Source: Paramuribaculum sp.
Lineage (GTDB): Bacteria > Bacteroidota > Bacteroidia > Bacteroidales > Muribaculaceae
NCBI GenBank assembly: GCA_009775605.1
Contig: VSPV01000064.1
Span: forward strand, 1 to 14,484
Direction of reading: 5' to 3'
DNA: 14,484 nt
Of the stretch, positions 1-6,567 are shown piece by piece. A program made the translations under genes and the position numbers. Each line of letters opens with the position of its first letter. Position 1 is the first letter of the stretch. The notes beneath the pieces are model-generated. The model made no database searches and was not told where the DNA came from. It worked only from the letters and a program-made list of their open reading frames with translations.

Positions 1-2
1 TT

Positions 3-350
3 GTAATTCTGTTTCTATTCTGTATTTCTTATATCAGTGCAGAACCTAATTATCCCGACAATACGCAAAAAGGGCACACCTTAGTTTTAACTGTAAAAAG
101 AGGAGATTCCCATAGACCAGGGAAGCCTTCCAACAATATAATTCTAAGTACCTATGAAAATGGTGTCCTTGTATTCGATGCCAATTTCGAATATGAGTAT
201 ATGGAGGTGGAGGTCTCCGGAGCTGAATCGTTTTCCGATATACTTACACCGACACAACCATTCATAGAGGTATCTCTTCTTTCGGGAATATACACTATAC
301 GCTGCACAACCGATGGCGGCACTGTGTACGAAGGCACAATCACGCTTTAG
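3..350 (+). CDS. Small secreted beta-sandwich protein, DUF3244-like (5' end outside window)
   Basis: An open frame enters from the left edge and stops at TAG 348-350, giving 115 residues. The first visible residues (VILFLFCISYISA) are a hydrophobic signal-peptide core followed by a small-residue cleavage site, so only a few N-terminal codons are missing and no start is visible. The mature part of about 100 residues is rich in alternating beta-strand patterns. It ends with a segment of the type SGIYTIRCTTDGGTVYEGTI, which resembles the C-terminal strands of DUF3244 and other small Ig-like Bacteroidales proteins ('GxYxIxxxxxxGxxYxGxF'). No catalytic motif is visible. A 39-nt gap to the next small gene suggests co-transcription with the putative peptide precursor. 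The DUF3244 assignment comes from the pattern only; the role is unknown, likely periplasmic or surface. Confidence 0.6.
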   Translation, partial: VILFLFCISYISAEPNYPDNTQKGHTLVLTVKRGDSHRPGKPSNNIILSTYENGVLVFDANFEYEYMEVEVSGAESFSDILTPTQPFIEVSLLSGIYTIRCTTDGGTVYEGTITL

Positions 351-389
351 ACCCATATTATTATAATTATTTATTAACCCTCAAAACCA

Positions 390-527
390 ATGATTATGGA
401 AAAAAGCAAAATTCAAAAATTTGTTGAAGGACCCATGAATTCGGAATTGACCGATTCACAGCAGAGTGTAGTTTTAAGCACTGACGAGGCGCTTATAGGC
501 GCTGCAATCAATCCTGGATGCAAATGA
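390..527 (+). CDS. Putative leader-type peptide precursor (bacteriocin/RiPP-like), 45 aa
   Basis: This small gene encodes 45 residues. It starts at ATG 390 (MIMEKSKIQ) or at the in-frame ATG 396 (MEKSKIQ) and ends at TGA 525-527. The N-terminal two thirds are charged and polar (KIQKFVEG, then NSELTDSQQS), as in export leaders. A segment LSTDEALIGAA follows, which loosely recalls the double-glycine leader consensus (LSxxELxxIxGG) with Gly-Ala in place of Gly-Gly. The remainder is very short and ends in Asn-Pro-Gly-Cys-Lys, with the only Cys of the protein. Context supports a precursor: a small secreted protein is just upstream, and downstream are an outer-membrane barrel and a remnant of a C39 peptidase exporter, the enzyme class that cleaves such leaders. 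Modification enzymes are not in the window. It could instead be a chance ORF; the leader-like composition and the neighbours argue against that. Confidence 0.5.
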   Translation: MIMEKSKIQKFVEGPMNSELTDSQQSVVLSTDEALIGAAINPGCK

Positions 528-828
528 AATCGGGAGAGCAATATTTTGATTTTTCTTCTGTAAATAGAATTATGCATTTAGGTGTTTAAGTGATTGAAAA
601 ACAGCATTTGCATTATTAAAAGATTTGGTGCCAAAAACTTCTTAATATCCGTGAAAGTAACTGCCTATTAAATAGTTTTTATCGAGGATGTGCCAAATGA
701 TTTTCTTGTCTGTATATTGCCGGTAATAATATATTTTGCAGAGATTTCTTATATACTGTATAGTCCTATAAGGGAATATATATAACTTTACTTCCCCGAA
801 TAACACAAAAACTTAACATTTATCACTT
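528..828. other. AT-rich intergenic stretch without a recognisable gene
   Basis: These 301 bases between the small peptide gene and the barrel gene contain no ORF of useful length on either strand that I can support. A TTTG at 735-738 followed 20 nt later by TATAGTCC is at best a weak Bacteroidota-type promoter for the barrel gene, with three mismatches in the -7 element. The composition is clearly more AT-rich than the genes to the right. Confidence 0.5.
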
Positions 829-3138
829 ATGAAAAATTACAGGCGAATTCTTGCGATGCTTGCGGCGGTTGTGTCGGCCATGACTCTCTACGGTCTGGAT
901 CTGAAAGGAAGAATACTGACTCCCGACAATGAGCCGGTGGATTATGCCATAGTGTCGGCTTTCGCGCTCCCCGACTCCACATTCATAGCGATGACAAATT
1001 CCGACGCAAATGGAAATTTCATACTCACGGTGCCCGATTCCAAAGCCGCTGCCGCCTTTCTGCGCGTGGAAGCCATGGGCCATACCCCTTTGACCGTATC
1101 TGACCTCAATAATATATCATCGCTTGTAATGACGCCGGTGTCGAAGAATCTCGAGGGCGTGACGGTTTCGGCCAGACGCTCGCCTGTGAAGGCTGAGGCA
1201 GGCCGCTTTTTCTATGACCCCTCCGAACTCCGCGATGAGACAAACGATGCCATAGGCGTGCTGGAGCGTATGCCCCTGGTTACATTCAGCGACAACTCCG
1301 CAAAGATATTCGGCCGCGGCGAAGCCACAATATATATCAACGGACGGCCGCCGCGCATGCCAAGACCCGCGCTGATAGAATATCTGCGTACGGTGCGGCC
1401 GGCCAACATCAAGAAAGTGGAAGTGATAGTCAATCCCGGCGCCTCGTTCGGCTCAGGTGTCAATGGCATAATCAACCTCATAATCGATAATCCTTACGAG
1501 GGTTTCCTCAGCTCAACCGGCATAAGTGCCAGATATAGTAATGAGCGCGTGTCTCCGCAGATAAGCACGTGGCTCGGATATTCCAAAGGAAAATTCAACA
1601 TATCGGTGGCGCCCTACCTTACAATGAGCAATTCCTATCAGCGCGATAGGGTGAAAAACGAATTTTTCGAAAGCGGCATTATCCGAAACGTAGTCACCGA
1701 ACAACGAGATAAAAATCTGATAGCCGGCGGAAGCCTGAATATGGACTATAACTTCTCGAACAAATTCTGGCTCGGGGCCAACCTGGCACTCGCGGGAATG
1801 CACAACAAGACCACGGGCGCCACCGACGGCTCGCAGACGGACGCCGCGGGGATTGAGTCGCGCATAGAGGGCACAATGCGGTCGGAAACACCATTTTCGG
1901 GCCCGATCGTGTCCACAGGCATATACAGCGAATGGCGACCGGCCGCGCACTCGGTGATAAAACTGTCGGGAGGCTACTACACTTCAATCGACAAATACGA
2001 GGCTACCAACGAATTCAACGGCGTGGAATCGCACGAACGCAGCCGGGCGGATAACACCGTAGCCACAAGCTCCCTGAAATACAGCTACGAAACCGAGGCA
2101 TTGGGCACAATCAATGCCGGATATGCCGTTGACCGCTCGGTGACCGATATGTCAGACCTCACCGGCGCCAATTCCATTGCCGAGATCATGAACGCCCTGT
2201 ATGCCGAATACAGCAAGTCGTTCGGACCGGTATCAGTCGATGCCGGTCTGCGGTGCGAGGGCCTCAACCGCCACTCAATGTGGGGAGATGCCGGCTCTTA
2301 TCGTTATAACCGGTGGGAATGGTATCCGTCGGCCAGCGTGAACTGGAATCCGGGCAAACTTGACCAGAGCATATCGCTGAGCTACCGCCGGACATCCAGC
2401 CGCACACCATTCCATTACTTCAATCCGGTGAAACAGTTTACATCGGAGTATGCCTACACCTGCGGCAATCCGTATCTGAAGCCATCTTCCACCAATTGGC
2501 TGATGCTGTATTACAATATATTCGGTTCGCTCACTTTCTCGGGTTACTATAACTGGGGCGGCGGAGTGACGCAATTCGTGCGTGATGACGGCAACTACAC
2601 CGTGACCAGCTATACCAACGAGGAGACAAGCAAGTCTCTGCGTCTGAGTATGCAGTATACCCGCAAAGTGCTGCCGTTCCTCAGGGTCAAGGTGGCGTCG
2701 GGAGTCAAGAACTCCAAATATACCGCCTATATTTTTGATGACATGGCGAGGGCGGCAGGATGGTCATGGGACTACGACGCCTATCTTTTCTTTATCTTCC
2801 CGAAACGTTACGGTCTAAGCGCCAATGTTACATATAGTGGCTACTCGCCTAAGGAATATCTGGATGGAAATACCAGGTGGGTACACAATCTGAGTGCCTC
2901 CATAGAGAAGACATTTGCCAATCTGGGGCAGATAAGCCTCTATGTGGGTGATATTCTTGGCCGCAAAGGTTTCATCAACCGTCATTATCGCGACGAGACG
3001 TCGGCCTACAGCACGCGACGTCTGAGCGGCCTCCATCCGAACGTGTCGCTGAGCGTGCGGTTCTATTTCGGCAAGACCACCATCAACCGCACCCGCTATA
3101 TGTCAAGCGACGAAATAGATAGTAAGACAGCACGCTGA
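829..3138 (+). CDS. Outer-membrane beta-barrel protein with carboxypeptidase-like N-terminal domain (PF14905 type)
   Basis: The 769-residue product begins with a signal peptide (MKNYRRILAMLAAVVSAM). Residues about 24-105 form a carboxypeptidase-regulatory-like beta-sandwich (LKGRILTPDNEPVDYA, with DANGNF near 59-64). Residues about 108-220 are a plug-like domain (NLEGVTVSARR; YINGRPP near 169-175; VNGIINLII near 211-219). The rest, from about 225, consists of alternating aromatic/polar strands typical of a large barrel. The last strand (SLSVRFYFGK) is followed by a short basic tail. This matches the 'outer membrane beta-barrel family' rather than classical SusC: no TonB box is obvious and no SusD partner follows. 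From general knowledge, such barrels in Bacteroidales often sit beside peptide exporters, which fits the C39 remnant 11 bp downstream. Substrate is unknown; a role in moving a peptide across the outer membrane is inference. Confidence 0.85.
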   Translation: MKNYRRILAMLAAVVSAMTLYGLDLKGRILTPDNEPVDYAIVSAFALPDSTFIAMTNSDANGNFILTVPDSKAAAAFLRVEAMGHTPLTVSDLNNISSLVMTPVSKNLEGVTVSARRSPVKAEAGRFFYDPSELRDETNDAIGVLERMPLVTFSDNSAKIFGRGEATIYINGRPPRMPRPALIEYLRTVRPANIKKVEVIVNPGASFGSGVNGIINLIIDNPYEGFLSSTGISARYSNERVSPQISTWLGYSKGKFNISVAPYLTMSNSYQRDRVKNEFFESGIIRNVVTEQRDKNLIAGGSLNMDYNFSNKFWLGANLALAGMHNKTTGATDGSQTDAAGIESRIEGTMRSETPFSGPIVSTGIYSEWRPAAHSVIKLSGGYYTSIDKYEATNEFNGVESHERSRADNTVATSSLKYSYETEALGTINAGYAVDRSVTDMSDLTGANSIAEIMNALYAEYSKSFGPVSVDAGLRCEGLNRHSMWGDAGSYRYNRWEWYPSASVNWNPGKLDQSISLSYRRTSSRTPFHYFNPVKQFTSEYAYTCGNPYLKPSSTNWLMLYYNIFGSLTFSGYYNWGGGVTQFVRDDGNYTVTSYTNEETSKSLRLSMQYTRKVLPFLRVKVASGVKNSKYTAYIFDDMARAAGWSWDYDAYLFFIFPKRYGLSANVTYSGYSPKEYLDGNTRWVHNLSASIEKTFANLGQISLYVGDILGRKGFINRHYRDETSAYSTRRLSGLHPNVSLSVRFYFGKTTINRTRYMSSDEIDSKTAR

Positions 3139-3149
3139 TCCACCCTCCC

Positions 3150-3272
3150 ATGCGCAAAGGCAGAATCTACGGCTATCAGCAGCTGGAGCAGTCGGACTGC
3201 GGCGTTCCCGGGAGGGTCGGCGCCCCGCAGTCCCGTTTCGTGGAGGATTTGTTTCAAAACTGCGAAAAGTAG
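3150..3272 (+). pseudogene. 5' remnant of a C39 peptidase-domain ABC exporter
   Basis: An ORF of 40 codons starts 11 bp after the barrel stop. Its first 19 residues, including RIYGYQQLEQSDCGV, match the start of the C39 cysteine-peptidase domain of bacteriocin/RiPP ABC exporters, in which Q-x5-C in 'QxxxxDCG' gives the oxyanion-hole Gln and catalytic Cys. Here these are Gln11 and Cys17. Full-length family members are about 700 residues and continue with a Cys/Leu-rich helix; this frame instead turns into unrelated Pro/Arg/Gly residues from about nt 3207 and stops at TAG 3270-3272 inside a dispersed repeat. His and Asp of the triad, the membrane domain and the ATPase are all absent. I read it as a deletion or insertion remnant of an exporter once in operon with the barrel gene. 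A chance match over so short a stretch cannot be excluded. Confidence 0.6.
3194..3233 (+). terminator. GC-rich hairpin inside the exporter remnant
   Basis: GGACTGCGG (3194-3202) pairs with CCGCAGTCC (3225-3233) across a 22-nt loop, and the sequence continues CGTTTCG. The left arm is exactly the Asp-Cys-Gly coding stretch of the C39 remnant. It may act as a terminator for the barrel transcript, but no clear U run follows. It could also be a scar of the rearrangement. Confidence 0.35.
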
Positions 3273-3283
3273 GGCTGCTCCAC
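3249..3283 (+). repeat. Dispersed intergenic repeat, copy 1 (end fragment)
   Basis: TTGTTTCAAAAC at 3249-3260 recurs exactly at 14345-14356. The whole stretch 3252-3282 (through GCGAAAAGTAGGG and CTGCTCCA) also matches the reverse complement of about 14434-14465 with only a few differences, so the two copies are inverted relative to each other. After CTGCTCCA the copies diverge. A shorter echo, CGAAAAGTAGG, occurs at 3405-3415. Confidence 0.65.
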
Positions 3284-3308
3284 AATGCTAGGACCACACT
3301 GAGCCTTC

Positions 3309-3335
3309 CCACGGAGCACCTCCGGTGCTCCGTGG
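3309..3335. repeat. Perfect 12-bp inverted repeat (strong hairpin)
   Basis: CCACGGAGCACC (3309-3320) and GGTGCTCCGTGG (3324-3335) are perfectly complementary around a 3-nt TCC loop. No T run follows on either strand, so a simple intrinsic terminator is not clearly supported. It lies in the repeat-rich gap between the exporter remnant and mutL. Confidence 0.7.
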
Positions 3336-3375
3336 CGGAGATTCATTGGTGCCTTTTCACAGTTCGTGTAGTGGA

Positions 3376-3415
3376 TTTTCGAGGTATGGGGCGTTGCAGA
3401 ATCTCGAAAAGTAGG
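3376..3415. repeat. Inverted repeat with echo of the dispersed repeat
   Basis: TTTTCGAG (3376-3383) and CTCGAAAA (3403-3410) are complementary 8-mers around a 19-nt loop. The right arm continues into CGAAAAGTAGG, which is also found in repeat copy 1. This suggests further fragments of the same repeat family in this gap. Confidence 0.4.
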
Positions 3416-3454
3416 AAGGTGCGCAAAAAAGTTATTAACATTTTATTGACAATG

Positions 3455-3474
3455 TTTCAACAGGGGTGTTGAAA
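3455..3474. repeat. 8-bp inverted repeat upstream of the mutL promoter
   Basis: TTTCAACA (3455-3462) and TGTTGAAA (3467-3474) pair around GGGG, ending 7 nt before the -33 element of the mutL promoter. It could be an operator-like site or a terminator for transcription from the left. The function is not determined. Confidence 0.45.
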
Positions 3475-3481
3475 AGAGGGT

Positions 3482-3512
3482 TTTGTAGCTTTGAGGATGT
3501 GGAGTAACTTTG
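3482..3512 (+). promoter_or_regulatory. mutL promoter (Bacteroidota -33/-7)
   Basis: TTTG at 3482-3485 and TAACTTTG at 3505-3512 match the Bacteroidota consensus TTTG / TAnnTTTG exactly, with a 19-nt spacer. Transcription would start near 3518, leaving a 5' leader of roughly 50 nt before the mutL ATG. Confidence 0.7.
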
Positions 3513-3566
3513 TTGAAGCTTTCCGGAGGCGGGAAGCCTTCGGAATAATGAAACACAAATTGGCAG

Positions 3567-5495
3567 ATGAGTGATATAATCAGACTTCTTCCTGACTCGG
3601 TAGCAAACCAGATAGCCGCCGGCGAGGTGATTCAGCGCCCCGCTTCGGTGGTCAAGGAGCTGTTTGAGAACGCTGTCGACGCCGGAGCCAAGTCTATCCA
3701 GGTGATTGTGAAGGATGCAGGACGGACGCTGATTCAGGTGGTTGACGACGGCTGCGGAATGAGTGACACGGATGCCCGTCTGGCGTTTGAACGTCACGCC
3801 ACAAGCAAGATTTCGCAGGCTGCCGACCTGTTTTCGCTTCACACTATGGGTTTCCGCGGGGAGGCTCTCGCCTCGATAGCCGCCGTGGCCCAGATTGACC
3901 TCCGCACCATGCAGCGCGGCGCCGAAATTGGCACGCGTCTGATAATAAACGGTTCGGCGGTCGAGAGTCAGACTCCTGAAGCTACCGTGCCCGGAAGCAA
4001 CATGATGGTGAAGAACCTCTTTTACAACGTTCCGGCCCGGCGCAAGTTCCTGAAGAAGGATGCGGTGGAGATGAGCGGCATTGTGAGGGAGTTTGAGCGG
4101 CTTGCGCTGGTGAATCCGGGCCTCGACCTCACACTTATCAACAACGACTCCGTGGTGCATCAGATAATGGCCGCGCCGCTCAAGCGCCGTATATGCGACC
4201 TGTTCGGCAAAGGGCTCGAACGGCAGCTTATACCGGTGCAGACTTCGACATCGCTTGTCAGCATCGACGGCTTTGTGGGACGGCCCGAGGGCGCGCGCCG
4301 GCGCAACGCCCTGCAGTTCCTTACCGTCAACGGGCGCCATATGCGCCATCCCTATTTCCACAAGGCGGTGATGACATGCTATGAGCAGCTTCTTCCGGCG
4401 GAGCTCCAGCCAAATTATTTCCTGAATTTTACTGTTGACCCCGCCACGATAGATGTAAATATCCATCCCACCAAAAACGAGATAAAGTTTGAGAACGAGG
4501 CTGCGATATGGCAGATTCTCACAGCGGCCGTGAAAGAGGCCCTTGGGCGTTTCAACGCCATGCCCGGCATAGATTTCGACGCGGAGGAGATTCCTGACAT
4601 TCCGGTGTTTGACCCCAATGCCGACGCATCCCATCATGTGACGGTGGACCCCGGCTATAATCCGTTTGCCGAAAGCTCCGATGCTCCGGAAGGGCCGGTG
4701 AGCGGACGGTTTGCGGGCGCCCAGCCATCGTTTGCCTCACGTCTTAGCGCCGAGCATCGCCGCAACGAGGCCCTGCGCGACTGGGACAAGCTCTACGAAG
4801 GATTCATGGGCACGGAGCCGGACAGCACGGTCGTGCCGTCAGGCATTTCGGGCAGCCGCATGAACAGCGAACCGTCGGGCGCAGACGCCCTTCCGTTCGA
4901 TTCGCAGGCCGATGCCCGTGGCGCCGAGGACACCGAGAGCATCCAGGCCAAAGGCGCCTACATACTTGCGCCATGCATTTCGGGCGTGATGGTCATAGAC
5001 CAGCACCGCGCCCATGTGAAGGTGCTTTACGAACGTTATGCCGCCATGCTGCGCAACGGCGACATGACACCACAGAGCCTCATGTTTCCCGAGATGCTGC
5101 GGCTTGACCGCGCACAGGGCATACTCCTCTCCGAGATGATGCCGAGCCTTGCGGAGATGGGTTTCGTGCTCGAGGCGGCCGGACCTGACTGCTGGAACAT
5201 CACCGGCGTGCCGTCGGTGATTGACAATGTGAATCCCGTAGAGGCTCTCAGCATGATTCTCGACGATGCTGCCGACAGCGGAAGCGTGGACACCGACGGC
5301 CTCTCCGACCGCATCGCCCTCTCCATGGCCCGAAGCGCGGCCATAAGGCGCGGACGCCGTCTGTCAGGCGCCGAACGCGAGAATCTTCTGAGCGAGCTTC
5401 TGAAACTTCCCACACCCAATTACACGCCCGACGGCCTTGCCGTGATCCATGTGATTTCAGGCGAAGAACTGGAAGGAATGTTTGATAAACTGTAG
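3567..5495 (+). CDS. mutL: DNA mismatch repair protein MutL
   Basis: MutL is the GHKL ATPase that couples MutS mismatch recognition to strand removal. The 642-residue product has all N-terminal ATPase motifs: KELFENAVDAGA (residues 30-41, with catalytic-type Glu31 and Mg-binding Asn35), DDGCGM (60-65), ATSKI (78-82) and GFRGEAL (95-101). It also has the transducer landmarks NGRHMRHPYF (255-264) and DVNIHPTKNEIKF (296-308). A linker of about 130 low-conservation residues leads to the C-terminal dimerisation domain from about 458. There the endonuclease motif DQHAxxExxxxE reads DQHRAHVKVLYE (478-489): Ala is Arg and the first Glu is Val. The C-terminal CPHGRP-type motif is also not evident (PTPNYTPDG instead). 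The start at 3567 puts the IIRLLPDSVANQIAAGE core at the normal place. It is transcribed from its own promoter at 3482-3512 and is monocistronic. Confidence 0.97.
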   Translation: MSDIIRLLPDSVANQIAAGEVIQRPASVVKELFENAVDAGAKSIQVIVKDAGRTLIQVVDDGCGMSDTDARLAFERHATSKISQAADLFSLHTMGFRGEALASIAAVAQIDLRTMQRGAEIGTRLIINGSAVESQTPEATVPGSNMMVKNLFYNVPARRKFLKKDAVEMSGIVREFERLALVNPGLDLTLINNDSVVHQIMAAPLKRRICDLFGKGLERQLIPVQTSTSLVSIDGFVGRPEGARRRNALQFLTVNGRHMRHPYFHKAVMTCYEQLLPAELQPNYFLNFTVDPATIDVNIHPTKNEIKFENEAAIWQILTAAVKEALGRFNAMPGIDFDAEEIPDIPVFDPNADASHHVTVDPGYNPFAESSDAPEGPVSGRFAGAQPSFASRLSAEHRRNEALRDWDKLYEGFMGTEPDSTVVPSGISGSRMNSEPSGADALPFDSQADARGAEDTESIQAKGAYILAPCISGVMVIDQHRAHVKVLYERYAAMLRNGDMTPQSLMFPEMLRLDRAQGILLSEMMPSLAEMGFVLEAAGPDCWNITGVPSVIDNVNPVEALSMILDDAADSGSVDTDGLSDRIALSMARSAAIRRGRRLSGAERENLLSELLKLPTPNYTPDGLAVIHVISGEELEGMFDKL

Positions 5496-5537
5496 ATGCT
5501 TCATAACCAGTCTAATCGTAATTTTAACATTTGCCTG

Positions 5538-5569
5538 TTTGACTTAATGAAGCTAAATTGTTATTTTTG
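5538..5569 (+). promoter_or_regulatory. Promoter of the HU-CCDC81-SPOR gene
   Basis: TTTG at 5538-5541 and TATTTTTG at 5562-5569 match the Bacteroidota promoter consensus exactly, with a 20-nt spacer. The predicted start of transcription (about 5-7 nt after the -7 element) falls at 5574-5577, on or beside the ATG at 5576. The message may therefore be leaderless. Confidence 0.65.
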
Positions 5570-5575
5570 TAGAAA

Positions 5576-6526
5576 ATGATCACAGACCACCTGCAATATC
5601 TGATAATGCACCACGACTGCGTGGTGCTTCCCGGTATCGGAGCGTTTCTCGCCCGGTATGAATCGGCGCGTATCGAGCCTGACGGCACTATCATGCTGCC
5701 TCCCAGGCGTCTTACGGGCTTTAATGCCGAGCTTTCCCATGACGACGGTCTGCTTGCTGGCTCCATAGCGCGCGCCACAGGTTGCGGCTACGATGTCGCC
5801 GCTGCCGAGGTGAGCCGTGAGGTGGAGGCCATGCTCCGCCGCATGGACGCCGGAATGCCGGTGAACTTCCCCCGCATCGGAACTCTCGCACGTCTGGAGT
5901 CAGGAGCGCTGGAATTTGTTCCCGTTCCGCCGTCGGTGAGTGCGGCCAATGCCATGTATGCCGCATTTCCTTCAGTAGCGTTGAGCGAGGCGGCAGTGCG
6001 CGAGAGCGCCGCCAAGGTGCTCGAGGTCGATCTCGCCTCGCGTGCCGTACGCCGCCGGGAGCCTTTTGTGGTCCGTGCCTTGAAATATACGGCTGCCGCT
6101 GCGGTGGTAATCGGTGTGGCTCTGACCGCATCCACTCCCATCCTGGTGAACCGTCACGCCGACTTCGCCTCTATTTCAGCTCCGAAAATCACCGTGGAGA
6201 AACCGCGTTACATCCCCATGGCCGACGAGGGCAGGGAGCTGTATATCGTGCGTCCTGATTCAGCCTCGTCAATGGCCACCGTTCCTGCCGGCGTTGCCGA
6301 GGACGGTGCGGGATATTATCTGGTAGTGGCTTCGTTTGGCAACGAACGCGATGCGGCCCGTTTTATCGCGGAGCGCGGCGACAGCCAGCTGAAGATAGTG
6401 AAGGGCGAGCGTCGCTGCCGCGTATATGCACATAGCGGCGCCTCTTTTGTAGAGGCCGCCGCTCCGGCTTCAGATGCCGCGTTCAGCAGCCGTTATCCGG
6501 ATGCGTGGGTGTATAAAAAACGCTGA
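5576..6526 (+). CDS. HU-CCDC81 / SPOR domain envelope protein
   Basis: This 316-residue protein combines two CCDC81-like HU domains (about 1-55 and 56-118; typical start DHLQYLIMHHDCVVLPGIG and later VNFPRIGTL), a variable linker, one membrane helix at about 168-190 (LKYTAAAAVVIGVALTAS), and a C-terminal SPOR domain (about 245-316, starting GYYLVVASFGNERDAARF). SPOR domains bind glycan strands lacking stem peptides at division sites. The N-terminal HU part would face the cytoplasm and the SPOR part the periplasm. The architecture is characteristic of Bacteroidota, and its cellular role is little known beyond an inferred link between envelope or division and nucleoid or cytoplasmic partners. 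The start is fixed by the conserved N-terminus and coincides with the predicted transcription start. It converges with the GH43 gene across a hairpin. Confidence 0.9.
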   Translation: MITDHLQYLIMHHDCVVLPGIGAFLARYESARIEPDGTIMLPPRRLTGFNAELSHDDGLLAGSIARATGCGYDVAAAEVSREVEAMLRRMDAGMPVNFPRIGTLARLESGALEFVPVPPSVSAANAMYAAFPSVALSEAAVRESAAKVLEVDLASRAVRRREPFVVRALKYTAAAAVVIGVALTASTPILVNRHADFASISAPKITVEKPRYIPMADEGRELYIVRPDSASSMATVPAGVAEDGAGYYLVVASFGNERDAARFIAERGDSQLKIVKGERRCRVYAHSGASFVEAAAPASDAAFSSRYPDAWVYKKR

Positions 6527-6567
6527 GATACATAGGAGTTAATACAATCTTAGTTAACCATAGAAGA

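Noticed and set aside
829..3138. SusC-type TonB-dependent transporter
   Set aside because: At 769 residues it is shorter than usual SusC proteins, no SusD gene follows, and the plug and tail fit the PF14905 barrel family better.
3432..3475. Replication origin (DnaA-box cluster)
   Set aside because: The 9-mers have two or more mismatches to the DnaA box and no dnaA, AT-rich unwinding region or origin-type gene order is present. It is kept only as a weak regulatory observation.
3435..4637. 400-codon minus-strand ORF opposite mutL
   Set aside because: It is fully antisense to a conserved mutL with intact motifs. Its translation is Arg/His-rich with no recognisable domain, so it is a shadow frame.
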